From an uncultured Bartonella sp. (GTDB lineage: Bacteria; Pseudomonadota; Alphaproteobacteria; Rhizobiales; Rhizobiaceae): a DNA stretch of 64,000 nt. A program made the translations under genes and the position numbers. Within the stretch, counting starts at the first letter, position 1. Each line of letters opens with the position of its first letter. Below are positions 1 through 8,374 of the stretch, one piece after another. Under the pieces are notes generated by a model, which saw only the letters and a list, made by a program, of their open reading frames with translations, searched no databases and was not told the DNA's origin. The stretch covers positions 1-64,000 of the forward strand of contig CAMLBF010000007.1 of the NCBI GenBank assembly GCA_946478235.1, in the 5' to 3' direction.

Positions 1-183
1 GGTCGATCAAAGCGATAATAGGCAAAACAGCGCCATTTCTTTTTGCTTCATCAAGGCAAATACCCAAATTTTTGCGCATCCAGTCAACAGCAAAACCAAA
101 ATCGAATTTATCGCCAAGCATGGTCTGACCACGATTTTCCATTTGCCATGATCCGGTAGCACCTTTGGAAATAACCTCTAAGA
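1..183 (-). pseudogene. Truncated duplicate of the downstream dehydrogenase gene (3' portion)
   Basis: Bases 1-183 match 376-558 inside the intact dehydrogenase gene with only six mismatches, three of which change an amino acid (A to T, D to G, D to N). Identity stops abruptly at 183/558. Reading leftwards, the copy keeps the frame around the SWQMENRGQTML segment, but upstream of the breakpoint the sequence is unrelated and meets an in-frame TAA within nine codons, so no start exists. The left end runs off the window. It is best read as a gene remnant left by a tandem duplication of period 375 bp. Confidence 0.8.
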
Positions 184-220
184 ATACTAGCTCATCGTAA
201 TGTTATTTAACCAATTATTA

Positions 221-266
221 TTCGATTGTCATATTGTCCATTCAACTGTCATATTGTTCATTCGAC
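221..266. repeat. 20-bp tandem repeat, about 2.3 copies
   Basis: Two 20-bp units at 221-240 and 241-260 share the core TGTCATATTGT and are followed by the start of a third unit at 261-266. They lie between the truncated and the intact dehydrogenase copies. Confidence 0.6.
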
Positions 267-301
267 AAAGCGTTTTTTTCACTCACAATGAAGCGCATTC
301 T

Positions 302-1165
302 TTAACGTAAACGCTTAATCAAACTGGATGTATCCCAATGTCCACCGCCAATATTCTGCACATCGCCGTAAAATTGGTCGATCAAAGCGATAATAGGCAA
401 AACAGCGCCATTTCTTTTTGCTTCATCAAGACAAATCCCCAAATCTTTGCGCATCCAGTCAACAGCAAAACCAAAATCGAATTTATCGTCAAGCATGGTC
501 TGACCACGATTTTCCATTTGCCACGATCCGGCAGCACCTTTGGAAATAACCTCTAAGACAGCTTTCATATCCAATCCGGCTTTACGACCAAATGCCAGCC
601 CTTCAGCCAATCCTTGAACGACACCAGCAAGGCATATCTGATTGACCATTTTGCACAATTGGCCGCTTCCGCTTTCTCCCAATAAGCGAACAGAAACAGC
701 GTAAGCCGAAATAATATCAGCAATACGATCATAAATTTCTTTCCGACCACCGCACATAATAGTCAATTTGCCGTTTTCAGCCCCTGCCTGTCCACCAGAT
801 ACCGGAGCATCAACAAAGCCAAGGTCTTTTTCTTCAGCAATCTTAAACAGCTCTCTAGCAACTTGCGCAGAATCCGTTGTGTGATCGACAAAAATGGCAT
901 TTTTTTTCATTGATTTGAATGCACCTTGGTCACCAATGGTAACCTGTCGCAAATCATCATCATTACCAACACAGGCTATAACAACATCTTGGTCTTTTGC
1001 TGCCTCTTCTGGCGTATCGGCAAACTGGCCACCATATTGCTTGACCCACTTTTCAGCTTTCGCTTTTGTCCGATTATAAACAGTAACATCATGCCCAGCA
1101 TTTTTCAGATGCCCAGCCATTGGAAACCCCATAACGCCCAAACCAATAAATGCTATTTTTGCCAT
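302..1165 (-). CDS. NAD(P)-dependent 3-hydroxyisobutyrate dehydrogenase-family oxidoreductase
   Basis: A 287-residue cytosolic enzyme of the beta-hydroxyacid dehydrogenase family (3-hydroxyisobutyrate dehydrogenase, tartronate semialdehyde reductase). The N-terminus has the Rossmann motif GLGVMG. The family substrate-binding signature DAPVSGGQAGAENG lies near residue 120, and the helix carrying the catalytic lysine is GQLCKMVNQ near residue 170. The start at 1165 is preceded by a strong GAGGAGA ribosome site; the longer reading frame to 1225 adds 20 residues that do not fit the family. The exact substrate cannot be told from sequence. The last third of the gene is duplicated at 1-183. It is divergent from the alcohol dehydrogenase at 1474. 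Confidence 0.88.
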   Translation of the reverse strand: MAKIAFIGLGVMGFPMAGHLKNAGHDVTVYNRTKAKAEKWVKQYGGQFADTPEEAAKDQDVVIACVGNDDDLRQVTIGDQGAFKSMKKNAIFVDHTTDSAQVARELFKIAEEKDLGFVDAPVSGGQAGAENGKLTIMCGGRKEIYDRIADIISAYAVSVRLLGESGSGQLCKMVNQICLAGVVQGLAEGLAFGRKAGLDMKAVLEVISKGAAGSWQMENRGQTMLDDKFDFGFAVDWMRKDLGICLDEAKRNGAVLPIIALIDQFYGDVQNIGGGHWDTSSLIKRLR

Positions 1166-1473
1166 TTTGTTCTCCTCTCGAATGCCATGATAGCGATAAA
1201 CTGCAGATAACCGCTGAAAATGCATTCAAGCAATTTTTCAAGTGATTTTTTATGAAAAAAATTCATAACCACATGCCATCTAATGCATTTTATAAAGTAA
1301 TATTACCATAATATACATAAAAACCAATTTGTTATGAAGTATTCCTTTGGAAAATCACAAACAAAACCCGTCTCAATAGAATTCTCATAACGATCATTGT
1401 CACAAAATTTAATTCTAATGACCCGTTATTAGCTCAGATCAGTAGATCCAATATACAGAAAGGATTTTTCTCA
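1166..1473. other. Divergent intergenic region
   Basis: This 308-bp AT-rich stretch separates two divergent dehydrogenase genes and must hold both promoters. I see no gene, convincing operator or RNA in it. An AAAGGA ribosome site for the rightward gene lies at its right end. Confidence 0.5.
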
Positions 1474-2523
1474 ATGTTCACTTGTGAAGCATTTGCCGTT
1501 AACGGCTCTGATGAAAGTTTCAAGCCATTTACCTTTGAGCGTCGTGATCCTCTGCCTTACGATATCGATATTGATATTCTTTACTGCGGAGTATGCCATT
1601 CCGATTTGCATACAGCACGTGGTGAATGGGGCGGCACAATGTATCCATGTGTGCCAGGCCATGAAATTGTAGGAACAGTACGGCGCATTGGCGATAAAGT
1701 AACAAAATTCAAACTGGGTGACAAAGTTGGCGTAGGTTGTATGGTAAACTCGTGTGGCCAATGTAGTTCTTGCCAGCAAGGTCTTGAACAATACTGCCTG
1801 AATGGCAATACTTTGACATATAACAGCCCAGACCCTGAAACCGGTAAAGATCGTCATACATTTGGTGGATATTCCAAACGTATCGTTGTTAACGAAAATT
1901 TCGTTTTAAAAATTCCAGATAATCTTGACTTGGCGGCCGCAGCACCACTCCTTTGCGCTGGTATTACCACCTATTCACCATTACGCCACTGGAATGCTGG
2001 TAAAGGCAAAAGAGTGGGTGTCGCAGGCTTGGGAGGTTTGGGGCATATGGCTGTTAAACTTGCCCATGCCATGGAAAGCGAGGTTACAATGCTGACAACT
2101 TCGCCGTCAAAGGCAAATGATGCCCGTCGCTTAGGTGCGGATCATATTGTGCTGACCCGTGACAAAAATGAATTGGAAAAAGCCGCTAATTCGCTTGATC
2201 TGATAATAGATACGATAGCCGCTGAACATGACATTAACATTTATCTCAATCTGCTAGCACTTGACGGTGTTATTGCGCAAGTTGGCGCACCAACAAAACC
2301 ACTGCCGGTGGAAGTGTTCAACCTTATATTGAAGCGCCGCACCTTTGCAGGATCGACAATTGGCAGCATAGCAGAGACACAAGAGATGCTAGATTTTTGC
2401 GGTGCCCACAATATTACAGCCGATATCGAAATGATTAAAGCACAAGACATTGATCACGCTTATGAACGCATGGTGAAGAGCGATGTCAAATACCGCTTCG
2501 TCATTGATATGGCATCATTTTAA
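1474..2523 (+). CDS. Zinc-dependent alcohol dehydrogenase / aldehyde reductase, YahK-like
   Basis: A 349-residue medium-chain dehydrogenase of the cinnamyl-alcohol/YahK type, which in characterised members reduces aldehydes with NADPH. The catalytic-zinc segment is CGVCHSDLH followed by GHEIVG. The structural-zinc cysteines lie in CGQCSSCQQGLEQYC, and the nucleotide-binding motif is GLGGLGHMAVK near residue 187. Length is normal for the family. ATG 1474 follows AAAGGA. The stop overlaps the ribosome site of the cupin gene, so the two are very probably co-transcribed. The physiological aldehyde is unknown. Confidence 0.9.
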   Translation: MFTCEAFAVNGSDESFKPFTFERRDPLPYDIDIDILYCGVCHSDLHTARGEWGGTMYPCVPGHEIVGTVRRIGDKVTKFKLGDKVGVGCMVNSCGQCSSCQQGLEQYCLNGNTLTYNSPDPETGKDRHTFGGYSKRIVVNENFVLKIPDNLDLAAAAPLLCAGITTYSPLRHWNAGKGKRVGVAGLGGLGHMAVKLAHAMESEVTMLTTSPSKANDARRLGADHIVLTRDKNELEKAANSLDLIIDTIAAEHDINIYLNLLALDGVIAQVGAPTKPLPVEVFNLILKRRTFAGSTIGSIAETQEMLDFCGAHNITADIEMIKAQDIDHAYERMVKSDVKYRFVIDMASF

Positions 2524-2533
2524 AGGAGATAGG

Positions 2534-2941
2534 ATGATGGAAATAAAGCGCAGTGGGTGCAGACCATCGGGCAAAGTACCGTCAGACTATTTTACTGGAA
2601 CGGTACGATTGGATCCAGCAATTGATCCGCATGAAGGTTCCAACCTATTGGCAGGGCATGTTACCTTTGAACCCGGCGCCCGAACACATTGGCATACGCA
2701 TCCAAAAGGCCAATCAATCATCATCACATTTGGACGGGGCTGGATTCAACGTGAAGGTGGCCCCGTTGAAGAAGTATATGCTGGCGATATCGTATGGTTT
2801 GAACCAAACGAAAAACATTGGCATGGGGCGGCACCTGATTCGGCAATGTCGCATTATGCAATTCAAGAGACGGTTGATGGCAAAAGTGCCGATTGGCTTG
2901 AGCCTGTCAGCGATAGCCAATATAAACGAACCAGTAGATGA
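2534..2941 (+). CDS. Small cupin-domain protein
   Basis: A 135-residue single-domain cupin. Motif 1 holds the metal-ligand histidines in HWHTHPKGQS, and motif 2 is EPNEKHWHGAAP, as in metal-binding cupins of the COG1917 type. The start is one of two adjacent ATG codons (2534 or 2537) behind AAGGAGA; the frame extends to 2483, but that part lies inside the dehydrogenase gene. The gene begins 10 bp after the dehydrogenase stop, so a shared role in carbonyl or small-acid metabolism is likely. No specific reaction can be assigned. Confidence 0.85.
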   Translation: MMEIKRSGCRPSGKVPSDYFTGTVRLDPAIDPHEGSNLLAGHVTFEPGARTHWHTHPKGQSIIITFGRGWIQREGGPVEEVYAGDIVWFEPNEKHWHGAAPDSAMSHYAIQETVDGKSADWLEPVSDSQYKRTSR

Positions 2942-2968
2942 GCATTCTAATAATGAATTAAATTAAGA

Positions 2969-2995
2969 AACGGCGTGCCAACGCCGTTTTTTTTT
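2969..2995 (+). terminator. Rho-independent terminator
   Basis: A perfect 8-bp stem (AACGGCGT / ACGCCGTT) with a four-base loop, followed by a run of T, just after the cupin stop. It separates the dehydrogenase-cupin unit from the siderophore operon. Confidence 0.92.
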
Positions 2996-3036
2996 CCACA
3001 CGCTATCATATTATTTTTCTTAAATTTTTTGTAATT

Positions 3037-3053
3037 TTTCGAATTGTTCTAAA
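3037..3053. promoter_or_regulatory. Irr/ICE-like inverted repeat upstream of siderophore operon
   Basis: TTTCGAA-TTG-TTCTAAA is an inverted repeat with one mismatch, matching the general half-site layout described for the rhizobial iron regulator Irr. It sits 80 bp before the receptor start and just upstream of a possible -35 TTGACA at 3064-3069. The binding protein is inference; RirA or another regulator could act here instead. Confidence 0.45.
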
Positions 3054-3132
3054 AAGTAGAATATTGACAGCCCGTATTAATAACTTTTTAAATAATACAA
3101 ATTTTGTCAAGTTATTAATAGAGAGTTCAACA

Positions 3133-5400
3133 ATGGCCGAAAAAAGCGGTATAGGTCGTCGCATCATAAACAATCGTTTTATGTTGCTCGTCGCCAGCAG
3201 TGTGTGTTCAACAACATTGCTTCTTCCTATGACTGATGTGCTTGCACAATCTGTCGAAAAAACAGAAGAAGGCAGTTCCAAGCAGACCAGCAAAAGAAAA
3301 ACTAACGATAAGCAAGCGGTGGCTCAATCGGACAATACCTCTAACAATGCCAATGACGGTCAGGTAGCAAGTGCTGCTGAAGGAACATTGTTAAAGCAGG
3401 TTGTTGTGAGTGCGACTGGCTTTGAACAGAACCTTAAGGATGCGCCTGCGAGTATTTCGGTCATTCCGCGTGAAGAAATAGAAAAAAATTCATTCCGTGA
3501 CCTGACAGACGCTTTACGCACCGTGCAAGGTGTTGCTGTTACAGGGACTGCAGATAAACAGGATATATTTATCCGTGGTTTACCTGGCGCTTACACGCTT
3601 ATTCTGGTTGACGGAAAACGTCAGAGCACACGTGAAGCCAGAACAAACGGAAATTCCGGTTTTGAACAAAGCTTCATACCACCAGCTTCGGCTATTGAAC
3701 GGATTGAAGTTGTGCGTGGTCCGATGTCTTCATTATATGGTTCTGATGCGATGGGTGGTGTTATCAACATCATTACGCGTAAGGTTCCTGAAAAATGGAC
3801 AGGAAGTTTTACCCTTGATGGCACCGCAAACCAGCATAGTGAATATGGTAATACGGCTCAAGGCAGCTATTATGTTGGTGGACCTATTGCACCCAATGTT
3901 GTGGGAATGCAATTATGGGGACGTGGTCTTGGACGTGAAGAAGACGATATTATTTCCGGTACGCCAAAGAAAAAAGAAGCCGATATTACCGGTAAAGTCA
4001 CAGTTACCCCAAATGAAAACCACGACCTGACATTTGAGGCTGGCCACACAAAATTACGCCGTTACAGCACGGTGGGGCATAATATTGAACGCACGGAAAA
4101 TATGAGCCGCAGACCGGTTGATACCTATAACTCAAATGACCGTGACCACTGGTCGATTGGTTATACAGGTCGCTTTGGCTGGACAACAGGCGAATTTGCT
4201 TTGCAGCAAGAAACGGCACAACGCACCAACTATACTTGGGACGATGCGACACATGATTATACTGCAAATTTAAGATCACCGGAAATACGCAACACTGTTT
4301 TTGATGGTAAATTTACCACGCCTTTCGAATTCTTTGGCAACCATACTCTGGTAACAGGCGGACAGTTTAACAAAGGCGTATTGACCGATCAAAACCCCGG
4401 TATGAGAACAGGACTTGACGAGAAGTTTTCTATCGAGCAATGGGCTGGCTTTGCCGAAGATGAATGGTGGATTACCGACACATTCTCGCTTACAGGTGGT
4501 GTGCGTATGGACCATCACCAGATTTATGGCGAACATTGGAGCCCACGTGGTTATGCCGTTTGGCATGCAACGGATAACTTGGTTTTCAAAGGTGGTGTTT
4601 CTACCGGTTTCAAAGCGCCTGAAATCAGAGAAATTGCCCCTGGTTATGCCTACACAACGGGTGGCGGAAACTGTTTTTATGGTAAAAACGCTCCAAAGGG
4701 CAGAAACCGCTGCGGTGTTATCATTGGTGCCGACAATCTTGAAGCTGAAAAAAGTACCTCTTACGAATTCAGTATTTTATGGGATAACCAAGATTCATTA
4801 CAGTTAGGCGCAACCTATTTTTATACCGACTTCAAGGATAAGGTTACTGACCGCCAAGTTATAGACAGCAATGGTAAACAGGTTGAATGGTCTGTTGATC
4901 CAAATTACGTTCTATATGAAAACCTGAATATTGATAATGCTGTTATGCAAGGCGTTGAATTAACGGGTACATGGGTTGCAACAGAAACCATTAGCCTGCG
5001 TGGAAATTATACCTATACCGATTCAGATCAGAAATCTGGTGATTATGAAGGACTGCCATTGGCTAGAACACCGAAGCATATGGCTAATTTGCGTGCAGAT
5101 TGGAAAACACCTATCGACAAATTGGAAAGCTTTGCTGCTGCAAATTACCACGGCAAAGAAACCAACGCTGGGTTTAGAACAGGAACAGCCGGTAAAGCCG
5201 TGTATAAAGATGGTAAAATCGTAGGGCGTGAATATGATGATTACTTCACGTTTGACATCGGTGCGTCCTATACATTCAGCGAAAATGTCAAAATGAATGC
5301 TGCCATTTATAACATCTTTGACAAGCGTGTTGGTGTCGATCAATTCAATGATGTTGTTGAAGGTCGTCGCCTATGGTTGAGTATGACATCGCAATTCTAA
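3133..5400 (+). CDS. TonB-dependent outer-membrane receptor, IrgA/CirA/FepA-like (catecholate siderophore)
   Basis: A 755-residue outer-membrane receptor. It has an export signal ending near VLAQS, a low-complexity K/T/S-rich segment, then the plug domain from about residue 90 with IRGLPGAYTLILVDGKRQ and ERIEVVRGPMSSLYGSDA. These plug signatures resemble Vibrio IrgA and E. coli CirA. A long beta-barrel follows and ends in a C-terminal phenylalanine (SMTSQF) for barrel insertion. ATG 3133 gives a proper signal peptide; the frame opens earlier at 3064 without one. It heads a six-gene import operon, so the ligand is probably an iron-loaded catecholate. The exact ligand is inferred. Confidence 0.92.
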   Translation: MAEKSGIGRRIINNRFMLLVASSVCSTTLLLPMTDVLAQSVEKTEEGSSKQTSKRKTNDKQAVAQSDNTSNNANDGQVASAAEGTLLKQVVVSATGFEQNLKDAPASISVIPREEIEKNSFRDLTDALRTVQGVAVTGTADKQDIFIRGLPGAYTLILVDGKRQSTREARTNGNSGFEQSFIPPASAIERIEVVRGPMSSLYGSDAMGGVINIITRKVPEKWTGSFTLDGTANQHSEYGNTAQGSYYVGGPIAPNVVGMQLWGRGLGREEDDIISGTPKKKEADITGKVTVTPNENHDLTFEAGHTKLRRYSTVGHNIERTENMSRRPVDTYNSNDRDHWSIGYTGRFGWTTGEFALQQETAQRTNYTWDDATHDYTANLRSPEIRNTVFDGKFTTPFEFFGNHTLVTGGQFNKGVLTDQNPGMRTGLDEKFSIEQWAGFAEDEWWITDTFSLTGGVRMDHHQIYGEHWSPRGYAVWHATDNLVFKGGVSTGFKAPEIREIAPGYAYTTGGGNCFYGKNAPKGRNRCGVIIGADNLEAEKSTSYEFSILWDNQDSLQLGATYFYTDFKDKVTDRQVIDSNGKQVEWSVDPNYVLYENLNIDNAVMQGVELTGTWVATETISLRGNYTYTDSDQKSGDYEGLPLARTPKHMANLRADWKTPIDKLESFAAANYHGKETNAGFRTGTAGKAVYKDGKIVGREYDDYFTFDIGASYTFSENVKMNAAIYNIFDKRVGVDQFNDVVEGRRLWLSMTSQF

Positions 5401-5423
5401 ACGGTTCAATTCTGAACGGATTA

Positions 5424-6326
5424 ATGAAAATGGCAAAAGCTGATGGTATTAAGTGTTGGGTAAAGCGCATTTCGTGTTTCACATTGGGCTTGGCTCTTCT
5501 GTTGATGCCAAAAGTAGTTGTCGCAAATGATGCCCCATCAACAAATGCAATGAGCACGTCACAAATAGAGATTAAAGGCAATAATGAATTGCCTTATCTC
5601 GTGCTGATCGCAAAACCACAAAAAGCCGCCCCCAAAAAGGGGTGGCCTGTTGTGATTTTATTGGATGGCAACAAAACGCTGCCTATTGCCAAGGATTTTG
5701 CACCCAATGCGCTCTTGGTCGGCGTTGGTTACCCCACCAACAAGCCTGAGGATATTGTTACTCGGCGCTATTATGATCTGACGCCCCATGCACCGGCTGA
5801 TAAGATCCCCTTCAAAGCAGGCGAGAAGGCACCCGATACAGGTGGCGAAGTTGCTTTTCGCAATTTGATAATGAAAACAATTCTGCCACGCATAAAAAAA
5901 GACTACCCCGTTGACGACAAGCAAATAACGCTCTTTGGCCATTCACTGGGTGGACTATTTGTGATGAACACATTGATCTCTAATGATCGTACAACATTCA
6001 ATACATTTTGCGCTGCAGATCCATCAATATGGTGGAATGGCCATCAATTCATGACGGATTTAAAAGCATTCCGTCATTTCGATACCATGCGCACACGCCT
6101 GCTTATTGAGGTTTCAGGACAACGGACTGTTCACAAAGATATTGACGACGCACAAAAAAAACGGATCAATGATTTAAGATCTGGTCCAAATGGTAAGGAC
6201 GTATCTGTTTTTCTTCAAAAAAATACACAAATAGAAACAACATTCCATCGCTTCGAGGACAAAAATCACGGAACGATGATTGCTCCTTCAGTTAAAGACT
6301 GTCTAAGTTTTTCTTTGAATAAATAA
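5424..6326 (+). CDS. Exported alpha/beta hydrolase, IroE/Cee-like siderophore trilactone esterase
   Basis: A 300-residue protein with an N-terminal hydrophobic signal (about residues 12-34) and an esterase-D-type alpha/beta-hydrolase fold. The nucleophile is Ser174 in GHSLGG, followed by ADPSIWWN, typical of the Fes/IroE group. The likely catalytic His is in KNHGTM near the C-terminus. Related periplasmic enzymes (IroE, Campylobacter Cee) linearise enterobactin-type trilactones. The start at 5424 was chosen because it gives a clean signal peptide and lies after the receptor stop; the frame opens at 5373 inside the receptor gene. Its position between receptor and binding protein fits periplasmic hydrolysis of the imported siderophore. 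Confidence 0.8.
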   Translation: MKMAKADGIKCWVKRISCFTLGLALLLMPKVVVANDAPSTNAMSTSQIEIKGNNELPYLVLIAKPQKAAPKKGWPVVILLDGNKTLPIAKDFAPNALLVGVGYPTNKPEDIVTRRYYDLTPHAPADKIPFKAGEKAPDTGGEVAFRNLIMKTILPRIKKDYPVDDKQITLFGHSLGGLFVMNTLISNDRTTFNTFCAADPSIWWNGHQFMTDLKAFRHFDTMRTRLLIEVSGQRTVHKDIDDAQKKRINDLRSGPNGKDVSVFLQKNTQIETTFHRFEDKNHGTMIAPSVKDCLSFSLNK

Positions 6327-6360
6327 TTTGAGCCCCATCATTCCAACTAACGAGGACACT

Positions 6361-7290
6361 ATGATTACTAGACGCAATACAATCGCAGCGCTTGTTCTAG
6401 GCGCTTTGGCATCGGCTATTTCTTTTACCACGCCAAGCTTGGCAGATGTTACAATCAAGCACGCATCGGGCGAAACATCGATACCTGACCATCCGAAAAA
6501 AGTCGTTGTATTCGATCTTGCAACACTTGATAATCTCAACCGCTTAGGCGTAACCGACATTGTTGGTGTTCCTGAAGGTATTAAGCCTAAATATCTGCAA
6601 CAATATAATGATGCCAAATACACAAAAGTTGGTACTTTATTTGAACCGAATTATGAGGTTGTGGCTAGTTTGAAACCAGACCTCATTATCATTGCTGGGC
6701 GTTCACAACCAAAATATAAGGATTTATCCAAAATTGCGCCAACGATCGACTTGACAGTCAACAACAACCATTATTTGGCCGATGTTGACCACAATGTAAC
6801 GCTTCTTGGACAAATTTTTGATAAAAAAGATCAGGCTAAATCAGAGATTGATGCCCTCAACAAGAAATTGACGGAAACACGCAAAGCTGCAGAAGATAAA
6901 GGGACAGGTCTTTTGATCCTGACAACAGGCGGCAAAATGAGCGCTTTCGGTCCAGGCTCTAGATTTGGACTTCTTCATTCTGGCTTTGGTGTAAAGCCTG
7001 CCAATGACAAGTTGGAAGTTAACAAGCATGGTCAAATGATTTCACCAGAATTCATTCTTGAAACAAATCCGGATTGGTTGTTCGTTATTGACCGCGACGC
7101 CGCTATCGGTAGCGAAGGCCAATCTGCTGCACAACTTTTGGATAATGAACTCGTTAAAAAGACAAAGGCTGCCCAGAATAACCATATCGTATATCTCGAT
7201 CCTCAAAATTGGTATCTGATTGGTGGTGGTCTATCTGGCCTTAATGAAACAGCTGACCAGTTGATGGATGCTTTTTCAAAAACAAAATAA
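6361..7290 (+). CDS. ceuE: Periplasmic siderophore-binding protein, CeuE/VctP/FatB family
   Basis: A 309-residue ABC substrate-binding protein with an export signal (RRNTIAALVLGALAS, cleavage near SLADV). The body matches the CeuE/VctP/FatB/YclQ family: SIPDHPKKVVVFD near the start, AFGPGSRFGLLHSGFG in the middle, and NPDWLFVIDRDAAIG plus YLDPQNWYLIGGG towards the end. CeuE-type proteins bind tetradentate, linear bis-catecholates, which suits the esterase encoded just upstream. ATG 6361 follows GAGGA; the upstream TTG at 6328 is not needed. A stem-loop follows the gene, which may lower expression of the permeases relative to this protein. Confidence 0.9.
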   Translation: MITRRNTIAALVLGALASAISFTTPSLADVTIKHASGETSIPDHPKKVVVFDLATLDNLNRLGVTDIVGVPEGIKPKYLQQYNDAKYTKVGTLFEPNYEVVASLKPDLIIIAGRSQPKYKDLSKIAPTIDLTVNNNHYLADVDHNVTLLGQIFDKKDQAKSEIDALNKKLTETRKAAEDKGTGLLILTTGGKMSAFGPGSRFGLLHSGFGVKPANDKLEVNKHGQMISPEFILETNPDWLFVIDRDAAIGSEGQSAAQLLDNELVKKTKAAQNNHIVYLDPQNWYLIGGGLSGLNETADQLMDAFSKTK

Positions 7291-7356
7291 AATTAACGCA
7301 CCTTCTTGACAAAAAACGTCAAGAAATTGGTTGATTGTCTAACGAATACACGGTTA

Positions 7357-7397
7357 AACACCAGAGTGATTAATTCAATAACACACTCTGGTGTTTT
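7357..7397 (+). terminator. Intra-operon stem-loop between binding-protein and permease genes
   Basis: A perfect 12-bp inverted repeat (AACACCAGAGTG / CACTCTGGTGTT) with a 15-base loop, followed by TT. Because the permease genes continue in the same direction only 20 bp on, it probably acts as a partial terminator or as an mRNA-stabilising 3' hairpin for the binding-protein transcript. Confidence 0.65.
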
Positions 7398-7417
7398 CTA
7401 TTCAGGTAATAAGTTAC

Positions 7418-8374
7418 GTGCGATATTACGTATTTGGTATCACAGTTATAGGTTTGCTAGCTGTCATCAGCGTTTTCCTAGGGTTTTCTGATGTCACGCT
7501 AACCAGTTTAATAAATGGTGATGCCAATGCATGGCTCGTTTTTTGGCAAACCCGTATTCCACGCACAATATCCTTAATTCTAGCGGGTATGTCGCTCGCA
7601 TTATCTGGCATGATTATGCAAATATTAACGCGTAATCGTTTTGTTGAACCATCAACCGCCGGCACTGTTGAAGCAGCTTCTCTTGGTATCCTTTTCATTA
7701 TGATGTTTACACCGGGAATTCCTGTTCTAGGAAAAATGGCTATTTCAACAATGTTTGCCTTTGCTGGTTCCTTGATTTTTATGTTTTTGTTGCGGCAAAT
7801 TCCATTGCGATCTGTTCTGATTGTGCCATTAACTGGCATTATGTTGGGCTATGTCATTGGCGCGATTACAAATGGTATTGCCGACCAACAAATGCTTTTG
7901 CCGTCATTGCAAGCCTATTTGTTTGGCAGCTTTTCCATGGTTATTGATGGAAAATACGAATTATTATGGCTCGCTGTTCCATTATGTTTGATAGCGTTTT
8001 TTGCCGCTGATAAATTTACCGTTGCAGGCTTTGGCGAAGATTTTTCAAGCAATCTCGGTTTAAATTACCGCAATGTTATGTTGTTGGGATTGTTAATCGT
8101 CTCGATGATTACAGCGTGTGTCATCTGCACTGTCGGACGTATTCCCTTCATCGGTCTTGTGGTTCCCAACATCGTATCAATCGTAATAGGTGATAATATG
8201 CGTCGCAGTGCGCCTTGGGTGGCTATTACCGGCGCAGGTCTTGTTCTTTTTTGTGACATTCTTGGGCGCGTTATTAATAAGTCGGCAGAAATACCGGTAG
8301 GAACAATGATGGGCGTTATTGGCAGTATACTCTTTATCGCGCTTCTTCTACGGTGGAGGAAACGCCTTGGATAA
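7418..8374 (+). CDS. ceuB: Iron-siderophore ABC transporter permease, CeuB/VctD-like
   Basis: A FecCD-family inner-membrane permease of about 318 residues with multiple hydrophobic helices. The family motif near residue 260 reads GRIPFIGLVVPNIV, the loop that contacts the ATPase. The reading frame opens with a GTG at 7391, but that codon lies in the arm of the stem-loop, so GTG 7418, which begins just before the first membrane helix, was preferred; its ribosome site (AGGTAA) is weak. The gene overlaps the next permease gene by 8 bp, indicating translational coupling. Confidence 0.88.
   Translation: MRYYVFGITVIGLLAVISVFLGFSDVTLTSLINGDANAWLVFWQTRIPRTISLILAGMSLALSGMIMQILTRNRFVEPSTAGTVEAASLGILFIMMFTPGIPVLGKMAISTMFAFAGSLIFMFLLRQIPLRSVLIVPLTGIMLGYVIGAITNGIADQQMLLPSLQAYLFGSFSMVIDGKYELLWLAVPLCLIAFFAADKFTVAGFGEDFSSNLGLNYRNVMLLGLLIVSMITACVICTVGRIPFIGLVVPNIVSIVIGDNMRRSAPWVAITGAGLVLFCDILGRVINKSAEIPVGTMMGVIGSILFIALLLRWRKRLG

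Noticed and set aside
1471-1857. Long antisense frame over the alcohol dehydrogenase gene
   Set aside because: It lies wholly within a well-supported gene, has no ribosome site or family, and is a shadow of the coding strand.
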